Assembly (NCBI GenBank): GCA_005408345.1 | Contig: SEMN01000205.1 | Location: 434,001 to 498,000 of the forward strand | Reading direction: 5' to 3' | DNA from: Macquaria australasica | Taxonomy: Eukaryota > Chordata > Actinopteri > Centrarchiformes > Percichthyidae | Length of the DNA stretch: 64,000 nucleotides | Part shown: in pieces, positions 13,190 through 29,102 of the stretch | Position numbering within the stretch: position 1 is the first letter of the stretch | How the letters are laid out: each line of letters starts with the position of its first letter | Notes under the pieces: generated by a model | What the model was told of the DNA's origin: nothing | Database searches by the model: none | The model's input: only the letters and a program-made list of their open reading frames with translations | Position numbers and translations under genes: made by a program

Positions 13190-14190
13190 AAGTCTACAGC
13201 CATGGTAGAAACTCTGTGAGGCTGTACTAATACTAATACTAATAGTAATATCACCATGCTAACATGCTCACAATGAAAACGATAACATGCTGTTATGTCT
13301 CGTCATGTTTGTTAAGTTTTCATGTCTGTCGTGTTTCTGTTTCCTGTTCTGGCGTGTCTTTTAGTTTGAAATCCTAACTCTCCTCTCGTTTCAGGTCCCT
13401 TAACTTCCTGCTATTGTGTGTTTCCCGCCTGTGTGATTGTCTGCCCCGCCCTGATTGTCTCCACCTGTTTCCCATTACCTCTTGTGTATATATTGTCTGC
13501 GTGTCCCCTGTCTCATTGCCAGATCGTAGATTCTGTTTCCATGTCTCTGTATTCTGTGAATTCAACAATCAAGCTATCCGAATCAAGACCACTGAAACCA
13601 AGCCTTGAGCGTTGTAAGACTTTCTTTATTAAAACCCTTGAAATTGTGCCGATTTCCTGTCCTGCATTTTAGGTTCACCTGCTCTGAAGCCACAGCGTAA
13701 CACATGCTGATGTTTAGCAGGTAATATTTCCTGTGGTCACCATATTCGTTTAGTATGTTAGCATTTAGCTAACATTTTGCTAATTAGCAGTTTTAGCACT
13801 AAACAAAAGTACAGCTGAGGCTGGTGGGAATGTCATTTAGCAGGTATTTGGTCATAAACCAAAGTATTGGACAAATGGAAATTTTGACCAGATGGTGGAG
13901 CTAGATGAAGAAGTTAAGGGATCACCAAAGTTAATACAATTCATCCTGAGGGGAACATGAATGTTCCAAATTTATGACAATGCATCCAGTAGTTGCTAAG
14001 ATATTTTACCTCAACCTCATGGTGGCGCTACAAAAAACCAGGAGATCACCAAAGTCAGTAGGATTCATCCTCTGGTGACATGAATATCTACACAAAATGT
14101 CATGGTAATTTCAGTCCGGACCAAAGTGGTGGACCGACAAACTGGCCAACAGACAGAGATTACCATCCCTAGAGCCATGATGCCAGCTGG
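13190..14190 (+). repeat. Long copy of interspersed repeat R1, split by a solo LTR
   Basis: The left part (13,190-13,290) and right part (13,703-14,190) are collinear with the reverse-oriented R1 copy at 32,985-33,570. They share words such as GCTAACATGCT, GGTATTTGGTCATAAACC, AAAGTATTGGAC, CATCCTGAGG and ATGGTGGCGCTAC. The 412-bp LTR at 13,291-13,702 interrupts this match. Confidence 0.7.
13286..13707 (+). mobile_element. Solo LTR of a retrotransposon with 5-bp target duplication
   Basis: The element spans 13,291-13,702 (412 bp). It begins TGTTATG and ends GTAACA, the TG...CA ends with short inverted TGTTA/TAACA termini expected of an LTR. The pentamer CATGC precedes it at 13,286-13,290 and follows it at 13,703-13,707, a perfect target-site duplication. 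Inside are a TATATA promoter-like word near 13,488 and a TATTAAAA word near 13,627. No gag or pol reading frame accompanies it, so it is the product of LTR-LTR recombination. The 5-bp duplication fits Gypsy, BEL or related elements; the class is not resolved. Open frames on both strands here are not genes. Confidence 0.85.
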
Positions 14191-14199
14191 CTAAAAAAA

Positions 14200-18237
<4,038 letters not shown>

Positions 18238-18299
18238 GCGTTTCACTAATTAGACTCATAAAAGTAACACAGCAACATGTTCACCAAGCTGGATTTCCA

Positions 18300-21190
18300 C
18301 ATCTGAGGTTGCCACGGGAAGCAGACACAACAACACCCAACAACCATTTATGACTTTAATTCTTTACAGATGCTGTGTTTGTGAATAGTTTTTTTGACTT
18401 TTTGTTACAACTGAAATTTTCCAGTGCAATGCGATGATTGGAGTCATACTCATAGTGACACCTTGGTACGAAGATGCAAATTGTGCGTATCGGACTCTAC
18501 GGTACTTGAAAGCCAATGTCTTACAGTGCAGTGGGAGCTGCTGAAACACAGTCAGCCAATGACAGGCTTTGTTTATGTTTTGATTCACAGAGGCTGAAGG
18601 TAGAAATGACATGAGCTTTTGGAAGATGTACAGTAATTAAAAGTAGTTTGTGATTCTGATCATTTTCTATTCCTGTCTTTTGCTGACTCCCGGTATAACC
18701 TTAAGGTCTGTGTTGCAGAAGGTGCTGACTCCGACAGCCTTGGCTCAGCTGGAAACATTCTTAAAGTATCACATTGCTATTATTGGAATGAAAATATTCC
18801 CCCTCCATTTTGGGAGGCTCCAATTCCAGAGTCCCATCCCACATGATTCTTTAACAATAATGTTTTCCTGGTCTAGAATTTCAACAAGGAAGATCTCAAC
18901 TTTTTTTCTTTCCTGGAAAGAGAGAGAGTGGAAAACACTCCCTTTTTTCTCAAAAAAAACAACAAAGTAAAGTGTCATTTAAGCACCCATTGTATGTCAG
19001 ACCGGCATCAGAAAGATCAACGTCTAAATGTAAAATGTAAGTACCCATCACACACAGCCAGAACGTATAGCAACAACAAACTGACACTTTAGAGCAAAGT
19101 TTTAACTATTGTCTTTGCTTTGAATAACTTGTGATGAGAGTAACTGTTCTATGTTGTGCTCATAAAAGCAGAGGGCCTACTAGGGAGCAAAGATGGCATG
19201 CAGCAGTTTGCAATCACCATCACTCTGCCTCCATGACACAAGGGGGAGACTTCCACCCAGCAAGCATTTGATTAAAGCAACAGCACAACATCAAGTCTCA
19301 TGTTTGTGCCAATGCCACATATGGCATGGAAAGGTTGTGCAGAGCAGCAGGTGTGTAGCACATTGCTTATGTTTGTTCGTCTGCGCGTATGAGGTTGTCA
19401 TGGACACAGATGAGGAACAAGTGTCTTGAGGGGCCAAAGGCATAATATGACATCTATTGTGATTTAAGATTAAATTTAAATGTAATGTAAATGAGTCGTT
19501 TTCAGTAAGAGGTTATGAGTTTATCACTCATATAAACATAATTGGGTACATACTGAAGGTGGTGGAGCAATCTATGACAATTTGCTCTCTCTCCACATAT
19601 TAAGGATACATTTAATTAAATATTGTACTGTGATAAACTGATGGTTTAAGTCTTGTGAGATTTATATGAAAAGATATGACTATTTTGACTGTGGAGGTGT
19701 TCACCTCTATTTTCCACTTAATGGTTGACTCTGAACTTCAATAATGGAAGTACTTTCTAATTAATTGTATACATATAGATTTTCTTTTTTGAAAAAGTAT
19801 TTAGCCATTTCAAGGGTCTTCCTTTTTAGTTTGCAATGCTGCTGCTGACACTGGATTTTAATGATTGAATTACCAAGTTGAAGTTGATACTCTGCATGCA
19901 GCCTGTCATGTTTTATTTACTGCACATACTGTATGCAGTTATTTCAATTTATTAGAACAGTTACACTTCCTCAGTCTTTACAGTATCTTACACAAGTGTG
20001 TATAACCCACAGACTGGCAGGCACTCATACATGTGCATTAAGTCATCAAACTTTTATGCAAGTTAATCAACTTGACCTAAAAACATTTCATGAAACTATG
20101 AGCGAATCTGTTTTCTTCCAGTCTGACTCATACCTCATCCTGACAGACTCTGGGGTTTCAGATATTGAACAGGCCCCTTGTTGATCAGAGTTGTTGTGGA
20201 GCAAGCAGGGGAGAGCTCGCAGAACAGACACCCACCGTGCGTTAATGCGTACATCCTGTTGAGAAGATGGGTCGCCCTGGAGACCAGACGTAAGTATCCA
20301 GGCAGGAGTTCAGAGAAGATGCGTATTTACCCCTGCGAGCCCCTTGTCAGGGAAGAGCTGTTTGTGTGGATCATGTTATTGAGAGGGAGAAACATGCAGG
20401 GGCATGTCTGACTGGCTCCTCCAGACTGCGATGGTTTTCTAGCCAGAGGTCAGTGGTGGCAACCAAAAGCGGAGCTAGAGGTGTGGGGTCGTGTCCTGAT
20501 GGTTGATAGTTCAAATCCCCTGTATAAGACTGTATAAGATAGTACTGTGAAAAGTTGAGGTAAGTAAAAGAAAATACCCTTCCCCCTCTTTAAGAACTCC
20601 TATTGAGGGGCCCTCAAGCAGCTTAGTGGAGCTGCTGACTGCCCAGCAGTTTAAGACTGATGATGTACCCACAAGCTATCAAATGGATAAAGAAAGTGCT
20701 TTATTAGTCCCATTGGGAAATTCTGTAATGCATCAGCATGAAGCATGGTTATGGTGTCAGAGCTTAGTAAACCTTCCAAATAAATGTATTCCTTATCAGG
20801 ATCGTAGTCACAGGTTGTAAAAGAGCAAAATGTGTGTATGAAAAATATAAGAGACTGCCGCTCAAAGAAAATGTACACCCTGCTAAATGGCATGATCTCT
20901 AGTTTGTTTTCTTGATTTACCTTCTTCAATTCATACCCTTCTTTAGTCTTTGCTTTACCTTAGTTAAATACTAAATAATATATTATATATCTAATATATG
21001 AAATATTAATATTTAACAAATGTGAAACTGCTATGTATTGTAACAACAGCAGCATCACAGCCAATGTCCACATAGAAAATTATTTACTGGCGCCACCCAG
21101 GGGTCATTCATTGACAGTGACAGAAGCATGATCCATGATCTTATGATACACATTACAACCATGTTAGGGAGGCAAACTATCCTACCAATT
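18300..21190. other. Intergenic DNA, no gene recognised
   Basis: Non-coding by eye. A retroelement-tail-like word (CTTTATTAGTCCCATTGGGA) lies at about 20,698-20,718. A strong GTAAGTAT donor-like word follows a short open segment near 20,290, but I found no partner exon. Confidence 0.45.
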
Positions 21191-21233
21191 AATCTAACAT
21201 TTATTAAATTAGAGTTCACAGCCTTAGAAATGT

Positions 21234-21239
21234 TTTATT
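21234..21239 (-). terminator. Candidate polyadenylation signal of lct copy A
   Basis: AATAAA on the minus strand, about 395 bp beyond the copy A stop codon. It would be the natural 3' end if this pseudogene is still transcribed. Confidence 0.35.
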
Positions 21240-21633
21240 TCACCAACCAAAAATCTTAATTTATTTACATCTATAACATTTTGTTTATATTCTTAAAATA
21301 ATTCCATTGCCTTCAAGCGTCTCAATAAGAAGTTGAATATAATATATATTTTGTGGGAAAAACTCTCTAAATACATCTTTCTGTCTGGACTTCAACCTGC
21401 AAGTGTTCATAGTTGTTATAAAGCTCTGATCAAATGCCCCAAAACCTTAAACAACACAGTTGTTCTATATTGTTGCAACATTCTAAAATGAAATCTATAT
21501 CGAGTTTCATTCATTCAGCACCTAAATAGGCAGCCATTCATGAATCAGCAGCCCAGGTGTGTATGATCTGGATCCAGAAAAGCTGCCAAAACCTGACTGG
21601 TTATGGAGATTTCACTTCCTTCCAAAACCTTCC

Positions 21634-21863
21634 TCACATTCTCTCCATCTTAACAGATTCCGCTGCTAACTTCCTTCTTGGTTTCAGGAGATATACAACA
21701 AAGACGACACCAAGTACACTTACAAGAAGAAATACAAAGATGACATAAAATGCTACTTCAGCATCATGAGGTGAAAGCTCCAGACCCAAGAAGCCCACCA
21801 TGTTCAGGGGCAGAACAGGGACAGTTGTGTTCTCCACTGTGGTCACAGTGGGGACACTTGTAG
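21634..21863 (-). pseudogene. lct copy A exon 17: membrane anchor and tail
   Basis: Follows a good acceptor (TTTTAACAG). It encodes a Thr/Val-rich stalk, FLGLELSPHDAEVAFY, a hydrophobic stretch of about 20 residues, and a basic tail starting KPRRK, then a TGA stop. It aligns with exon 17 of the intact gene (FLGMKLSAGDAETGLY, membrane segment, short tail) but is clearly diverged, so this exon belongs to an old duplication and not to the recently homogenised blocks. Confidence 0.8.
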
Positions 21864-22102
21864 CTGTTAAAAGAGATGGACAAGAAACAAAGAAAATGTA
21901 ATGATCTCTTCCTGTTAACTTTATATTTTGCATTTAGACCAAATCTAGGATCTGTTTTAAAAAATGTTTTTGTTTGTGTATGATGTGCATGCTATTGCGA
22001 GTGTGTTTCCACACTCTCCAGACTTAAAATCTAGAGGAAGTTTTCCCTAAATCCTACAATGATTACATTGTTTTTGAATCTTTGGACTTAGCATTACGTT
22101 AC

Positions 22103-22291
22103 CTTCAGGTTCAGGGTTCAAACATTCATGAGGCCTGAGGGCCAGGTCTGGGAAACCATTGCAGGTGATGATGGAGGAGTAGCGAGAAGCTGAGTTTTTA
22201 GGTATGCGAGGAAGGGTGGGGTTGGAGCGGTTCACATAGAAAAGTCCAAATCGCTCGGAGTAGCCATAGCCAGCTCCATCCAGAACATGGG
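22103..22291 (-). pseudogene. lct copy A exon 16 with 45-bp internal deletion
   Basis: Acceptor TCTTTCAG and donor GTAACG bound a 189-nt exon in the same phases as the 234-nt exon 16 of the intact gene. It reads YSERFGLFYVN and CNGFPDLALRPHECLN, but 15 codons around the beta-8 strand and substrate-binding SLMDNLEW segment are gone. Confidence 0.8.
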
Positions 22292-22546
22292 CTGAAAGAT
22301 TAACAGCAATGGCTACATTTAGCATGTACAACCGAAAACAGACTGTAGGATAATGTTTTGTTGTTCATTTGCTCATGATAAGAACAAATAAAGTATTACA
22401 CTCTTGTTGACCTGTAAATTTCAAAGACAGGTATGCAAAATAAGCTAAGTGAAATTTAATGTAATTCCACAATCTTTTCTCAATTTTACAAAAGCAATAA
22501 AATGCCCATAAATCCATCCACTACTTGGTTTTATTGGCTGTGGTAC

Positions 22547-22770
22547 CTTCCAGGGCCTGGTTAATGTAATTTTCATAGTAGTGTGTTCTGTGGATGTCAT
22601 TCAAGTTCACTGCTCCTCGTTCTGAGATCCCATTCTCCGTGACATAGACGGGTAGGTTTCCATACTCATCCTTGATAAACTTTAGGATTTTCCTAAATCC
22701 AAATGGAGTAATCTTTAGCCAGAAGGAGCCAGATTCAATCCAGGTGCGGTCGTGGGTGGTTCCAGTGCCC
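22547..22770 (-). pseudogene. lct copy A exon 15 with intact catalytic-nucleophile motif
   Basis: Exactly 224 nt, as in the intact gene. It reads DRTWIESGSFWLKITPFGF, then VYVTENGISERG and YYENYINQAL. The acceptor is AAG and not CAG, and the donor is the weak GTACCA. About three quarters of residues match the intact gene. Confidence 0.8.
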
Positions 22771-22976
22771 CTTGATATTGGATTGGACATTAGCTCAGCA
22801 TTAGTCAAATATGTCATATATATTTCAGCATCTACTTTATGTGACCATTTAAACAGGCAGCTGAACAAAGACTGGCATTTATTTGTGGGTTTAATCCCCT
22901 CTTGTGTCACCGGTCTTCTGCTCTGGTACACAAAAAAAGCACCCATGTTATCTAGGTATCACTTTTTCCAACCTTC

Positions 22977-23109
22977 CTGTCAACCTTCATAATCCTGCTG
23001 ATTTCCCAAATCAACTGGGAATGAAAGAACTGAGGTGTAATGGTTGAAGCCAAAGTAATCATGAGTCCCTTGGATCCTGCTGATTTCCTCAGGGGTGAAC
23101 TCAGGAAGC
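22977..23109 (-). pseudogene. lct copy A exon 14, frameshifted, donor lost
   Basis: It is 133 nt against 132 in the intact gene. It reads LPEFTPEEISRIQGTHDYFG and FNHYTSVLSFPV, then a one-base insertion brings a TGA into frame. The base pair after the expected exon end is GA where the intact gene has GT, so normal splicing is also lost. Confidence 0.8.
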
Positions 23110-23429
23110 CTATATTAGAGAGACGAGTCTTTTTCAAAGCCAAATCCATAAACATTATAGATGTTCTCAAATATTCATCTGTCACGGTGCATACTTTTTT
23201 AAACAATTAGTTTAAGTATACTGAACCAAATCATAAACAAAACTAGTGGTGGATGTGTAAGTGAAGCATGACAGAAAGCATATTGATTGAGTCTTATATA
23301 TGCTAATATGTTAGGATAGAGATAACATTATTAGCGATAAAAAGTTGATATTTGTGGTCTATATTCTATATTATATAAGTTCACCGAATATAGTTAATGG
23401 TCCACAGGCCAACACCTGGTAATAAAAGG

Positions 23430-23432
<3 letters not shown>

Positions 23433-23494
<62 letters not shown>

Positions 23495-23531
23495 TGTGTC
23501 TGTGTCTGTGTGTGTGTGTGTGTGTGTGTGT
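23433..23531. repeat. (TG)n microsatellite with TC interruptions
   Basis: About 49 TG-type dinucleotides with three TCTGTG interruptions near 23,493-23,508. It lies between exon 8 and exon 14 remnants of lct copy A, at the place where exons 9-13 have been lost. Confidence 0.97.
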
Positions 23532-23661
23532 CATCTAATTTAAGAGAACTGCCTAACAGTCATGTGTCCACCAGATTCCAGATTTTAGCATCAGCATGCT
23601 AGATCAAGGGACCTAATGAACAATATGTTCTAAAACATTAGTAACTGATGTGCATACTCAC

Positions 23662-25116
23662 CCTTTAAAGCCTCACCAATGTAGGTTTTGTAGTAAAATA
23701 CTCTGTCTGTGTCATCAACTGTGATCTTAATGTCTGTAGCTACTCCATTCTCAGTAATGTAAATCTCTGGATCTCCATACTCCTCCTTGATCCAGTTGAG
23801 GAGTCTTCTCAAGCCCCATGCTACAGCTCTCTGGTTGCTGATGGCAGTAGTTGGTGAATCGCCTTCCTCTGCTTCTGACAAGTCCCGGTCATAATCATAA
23901 GATTGAGGGGTAAGCCTCAGTGTAGCATGGCGTGCAATCTTTGTAGTGTAATGATTTACACAGAACATGTCAGCAGTTCCCTTAATGAAGCTCTTTTCTT
24001 CTTCAGTGAAGGATGGTAGTCTAGTCTCTGAAAGACCTTGGAGTTCACTTTTGTTTCCAACTTGCCACTTCATTGCATCAGGATAGTCACCATTCTTGAA
24101 AATGGGGTGCGCAAACCAGCCCAGTTGGAACTGCAGGGCACGGTCAGCAGCCACCACTTCACGGGGAACATTAACATCTTTAGGTTCAATCCAATCAGCA
24201 TTGAGCGCAATGGACACTCGACCACCTTGAGGTCTGCGATACTTATCATCATATGTGTGGTAAGCCTTGGCGTGAGCTTTTATAAGGTTGTGTGCAACTC
24301 TGTATGGTGCAACTCCTGGATTCTTAACATTTGGTGGGATCTGTCCAAGTCCATATCCTGACCACGCAATAGTGTGAGGCTGGTTAAAGGTCATCCAAAA
24401 TTTCACTCTATCGCCAAAGGTGACAAAGCAAAAGTCACAAAAGTCATTAAAAATGTTAATCATGTCTACATTGTCCCAGCCACCAAGACTCTGCAAAGCT
24501 TGAGGAAGGTCCCAGTGGTAGAGTGTCACCATAGGGGTGATGTTATATGCTAAGAGGCCATCAATGAGTCTATTGTAGTAGTCAACACCTTTCTGGTTCA
24601 GGGATGTACGCTGACCATCAGGAAAGATCCTGGACCAGGACACAGAGAATCTGTACGACTTCACCCTCAGAGCTCGCAGCATATAGAGATCTTCTTCAAG
24701 TCTGTGGTAGCTGTCACAGGCCACATCTCCATTGGCATTAGCAGGAATATTGCCAGGTTTATGGGTAAATGTATCCCAGACACTGGGCCCCTTCCCATCA
24801 GCATTCCAGACCTCGCAGGAGGTAGACATCATAATCCACCTTGTGGTAACTGTCACAAGCTAGATCAGCAGTCTGATTATCAAAAACCTTGTTTTCATGA
24901 CCAAAACGGTCCCAAATGGTCTCTCCCTTCCCATCTTCTAACCAGCCACCTTCAACCTTGAAGGACTCACTGGAGGTGGCCCATTGGAAGCCAGAGGGGA
25001 ATGATTCATTAAGGAAAAGATCTCGCTCTGTTGTGGTCTGGGCCCCAAACTTATTCCACACATTCTGATAACTATTTCTAAATGCTGTAATTCCATTGTA
25101 GTCTGAAATACCATTA
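23662..25116 (-). pseudogene. lct copy A fused exon 6/exon 8
   Basis: The start matches domain II of the intact gene up to YDVYLLRGL. At 24,808-24,809 it jumps, through a shared CT dinucleotide, to domain III at WNADGKG. The domain II frame then reads two more codons to TGA, while domain III continues in another frame as a long open stretch (24,856-23,630). The domain III part has the NQP motif (glutamine codon 24,382-24,380) and ITENG, as in the intact gene. Confidence 0.9.
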
Positions 25117-25189
25117 CTGTTAGAAAAGAGAAGGACATAAAACAATGTAAACATACATGAAACAAACTTTGTCAATACATATTAAACTT

Positions 25190-28100
25190 GTGTTTAGTTT
25201 TGCAGTAGGTTGTGGAACATAATGATGTTTGAAGATTGTTTCTGTTGTTGTCAGTTTGATGTGAATGACTGAAGATAAAAGGAATAAGATGTTGAAAATA
25301 TAATTAGATGGGAATACTTGAGGAGAAATCTAACAAATACTTTTTGACTATGTTTGGTGCAAACAGTTGACAGTTGGAACCATGTTATATTATTTTATTT
25401 TCATACATGTACTAGTACAGTGGTTTCCAATTGTTTTCAGTGCCTTCCCCTTTCAATATACACACCCATAAACATACATACTGTATATTAGTGTGGTACC
25501 AAACATGATACCTATTTCCAGTCTTCACCGTACCCCTTCTGTAACTCCACACCCCATCCCTCACTTTGGGTAATCATTGGTAGTGTCCACAAAAGCTTCC
25601 TAATTACAGTATGTTTACTTTCCACCAATTTAAGCAGTTGTCCAAATTTTTGAAATGTATGCACTTTGTATTCTAAATGGCTGAAAAATCTCCTATTGTT
25701 GTGTGTTTTGTGCTTTACAAATACTGTATGTGATGGCATGCAGTAATAAGCTCTGATAGTTACTATCAGACATGTACACACACAAGAATTTTCACAGAGG
25801 TGGGTCAACAATTGTAGATTAAATTCTTCATTGTCTATATGCACTAAAATACCTTTTTGGGATAGTGTCAGCTGGGCATAACATATCCACCATGTCAAAT
25901 CCAAGAACATTTTGTTTTCCATTGCTCAGCAATGTAAACGTATAAGAAGGTATCATATAATGCATGTATCCTACATTGTTATCAAATTATATTAGAATCC
26001 TTGAATCTGTGATGCCATTTTTTATTAAATGACATAATTAAGTTCAGTATATCTCAGGGATTAAATAGATAAATGACTGAATATGACTACTTATCATTAC
26101 TTACATAATCACAATATATCAGGATTAGATGTATTTTTGAAAGGACGGCAAATAAAAGTATTAATCTGTCATACAATTTGGTAATCAACTTTGAGTTTGA
26201 AGAATACTTATAATTAACAGTAACCAAGCAATAGTAATTCACTTCTCTATGTTTGTGACTCTTGATTGATCATATAGATTACCTTTTAAGATTTTGGTAT
26301 CTGACAGGAACTGATAAGGAGAACAGTCATTGATGTTCACCTCATAAAAGAGAATGGGTTTGTTTCCACAATTTTCATACAAGAAAATGTCGATGTTCAG
26401 TACAAGTGCATGTAACAGAATTCCCAGAATATGACAGTAAGGGCTGAATTTATTGTCTATAGAGCTGAAGACTGTCAACTATAATTTAAAATAAATTTCC
26501 ACATACCAAAACACTTTGCAGTTCCTCAGCCAGGTTTTTTCCAGATGTGCAGTCATATTGAATTTTAATAGAGAGGAAATGAATATTTCTGAAACAGAGA
26601 TACATGAATGCAGCTGGATGTGGGAGGAATATTACCTTTCCCTTGCGCAAATTAAATTAACTAAATACATGTTTATCAAACAGTTTTATCTATTTGGAGA
26701 AGTCTTGACATAGTCATGCTGCCATAATATTGCTATTCTGCTGTGGAAACGATCCCAACATTTATTCTTTAAATAATGTGCTTATGTTCCTTGTGACTAT
26801 GTGATCTCACTAGTAGCTGAGTGTCACAGATGATTGGGACTTTACTGGCCTTTACCCCAACTGATACTCCTCCATCTGAAACACATAACATGTTAATTCA
26901 TTTTAGACAGAGAGAGCACATTCTCCTTTCCCCTGCAATACTCCATTCCCTTATCATGAACTTTGGCACATGTGGTGAACAGATATGGAAGCCATTATCT
27001 CATCAAGCACCACCATAATTACTGTACATCTAATAAAGCTGGGCAAGATTGCTTCCAAAATGTGATTATAAGCCAAAGTAACTCTAATTTGCTCCTAATG
27101 CAGTCGTGGTGATTACAGGTAAATACTGTAATAAATTGTGTAAAACAGACTTGACAGGACTTTATTGGTGTCCATGCTAAAAAAAAAATGACAAGAAGCC
27201 CTGTTCTCAATGTATCATCCATCAAATCTAAAAACGTATCTACCTATCCATAAAAATGAAGTCTTGTTTTATAGCTAAAATTTGTGATTGTAAGTAATGA
27301 GATTTATTACTGGCTATATTATAACATTATAACATTATAACATTATAAAAGTCATCGTTTTATCTTGAATGCCCAAGGAAGAAGAGGTGATTGTTTCCAT
27401 GCAGAAGGTTACTTTGTGTCAGCTAAAGTAATGTTTGTAATGTACCCTCATGTACTTGGTTGTGTTGGAGGAAAAGAAGTCCAGCTTTGGGCCAGATTTC
27501 TAAGTCTGGACCTCTTCACCAACACTTAGTCTTCTGCTCAGTTTTTCTGTTGTTGAAGTCTCAAACTGGTTCAAAAAGACACTGGAGATGATCAGATCTT
27601 GATGCAATACAGTTTACTTCTTAACAGAAAATAAACCCGAGTTAGCCCCGGAGCTGAACTAAAGACAGAGTGCTTACACAAAGTATTTTATAACACAATG
27701 GAAACCAACCCATTCTAGGTGGAGATCAGTGATTGATTTACCTTTTACCCAAAAAACAACCTATCATTGCTCTGTAAATAATGGTGACATAATCTCTAAA
27801 CTGGGAAGGCCCGACCCCCTGTTAGGCAGTTCTGGCCTGTTTTTGTTGACTCCAATTAACTTTGGAAAGTGTGCACCAAACACAGGTGCAAGCCCTTATC
27901 TGGACTTTCCCAGCTACCTTTTTTAAAAACAATATGCTGCTAACTATGCTCCCACTGCCATATGCAGCAGCAGTGGGACGTCACCCTGAGTACAGTGATT
28001 ATCATTTACTATTCTATAACACAGCAAACTTTAACAAAAGTTTTTTTTTTTCCAACATTTGTCTTTATTAATAAAACTGGCAACAAAATGTGCAGACAGA

Positions 28101-29040
28101 CTCCACAGGAAGCATCCATTGTGTTGTCTGCACAACACATTAGATAATGCACACACAAAGACCTCTCCAAAAATACATGAACCCTTTTCATGACTGTTGA
28201 GTTTTGTCAAGTTCATTTAGGTTTCTTTTCATCAAGTACACATGCAAATCAAAATGTAAACTTAAATGTGATTAAGGCAGAGTCTGTACCTGGTTCCATT
28301 GATGGGTGATTCTTAACCAACTAAGTAAATTCAAAACCACAGGCAACATGCAAACAAAAGCAAGGGAAACATAATGTATTATGTTTATATTTATTATACC
28401 CATTTATTATGCCCATCCTTTGAGACGCAAATACCTGGTTTCCATATCCATCCTTAGTGAATTCAAAAAGTCTCTAAATTCAAAGATGACCTTTCAGAGA
28501 TTTGATCAGCCATGTTTTTGCAATCCAAAATGTTTAAGAGAGTTTAATAACCCAAGAGTGGGTCTGTTGATAATAGTTTATGATGGATATCATGATCGCT
28601 GTTATATACTTGAGTTGGCCTGAAACAAGAAAAATATAGCCGGTGGGAGAAGCACTCTACTGTGACTCACTCTGCGTTTCCTTTTTTGGGTTTGTTGGTA
28701 AAAGCAATTCAAAAGGCTACCTCCTAAAGGTTCCTCATAAACAAAACTGTCACTATTTTGAACTTAATTTGGCTGCTAAGATATATTCCTTACACTTGTG
28801 GGTTCAAATTTAGGTCATTACATTCGACGGCTGCTATATTCTCTCTCACACTTTATGGGCATGCTATTGAGGAAACATGCAACAATTTTAAAAAGCATGT
28901 TGTAGCTACAGTTATCACTTGACATGTGTGAGTCCAGAGTCTTTCTGACCGTATCACATGGCTGCAATAAAACACTGTAACTTGCACCGCTTGAATATGA
29001 TATCGATCTTAACTGTGTAACAATGCAATAATTAGAAAAC
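25190..29040. other. Spacer between the head-to-head lct copies
   Basis: About 3.9 kb of AT-rich DNA. I looked for exons 1-5 of copy A and found none. A short (AACATTAT)n tandem run lies at about 27,318-27,352. Remaining open frames show no family signature. Confidence 0.5.
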
Positions 29041-29047
29041 ACTATTG

Positions 29048-29055
29048 CTTTAAAG
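29048..29055 (+). promoter_or_regulatory. TATA-like word upstream of lct
   Basis: The palindromic CTTTAAAG lies 48 bp before the lct start codon. It is the best-placed TATA-like word for a short 5' UTR. I did not find a clear paired HNF1 or CDX2 site by eye, although such factors drive mammalian lactase. Confidence 0.25.
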
Positions 29056-29102
29056 AGAGTGGCTTTCAGTGGAAATTATCAGTCCATCTTTTTCAAGCCA
29101 CA

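Larger units (their letters stand above)
21634..25188 (-). pseudogene. Partial, broken lactase-phlorizin hydrolase copy (copy A)
   Basis: Minus-strand paralogue of the intact lct gene at 29,103-40,657. Recognisable parts in transcript order are: intron-5 tail and exon 6 start (25,188-24,808); fused directly to exon 8 (24,809-23,662, donor GTGAGT); exon 14 (23,109-22,977); exon 15 (22,770-22,547); exon 16 (22,291-22,103); exon 17 (21,863-21,634). Exons 1-5, 7 and 9-13 are missing. Lesions are the out-of-frame exon 6/8 fusion with a TGA just past it, a 1-bp insertion in exon 14 with its donor changed from GT to GA, and a 45-bp in-frame loss in exon 16 that removes the region matching RGYTAWSLMDNLEW. 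Exon 15 keeps ITENG-type catalytic sequence (VTENGISERG). Exon 17 still encodes a membrane segment and tail. Confidence 0.93.

Noticed and set aside
20178..20411. Short open segment ending in a strong GTAAGTAT donor near 20,290
   Set aside because: No downstream acceptor with a continuing frame could be identified, and the encoded peptide is not recognisable.
24038..24361. 107-codon plus-strand frame repeated identically at 36,412-36,735 minus
   Set aside because: It is the antisense shadow of the nearly identical domain III blocks. The repetition reflects the duplication, not a second gene.
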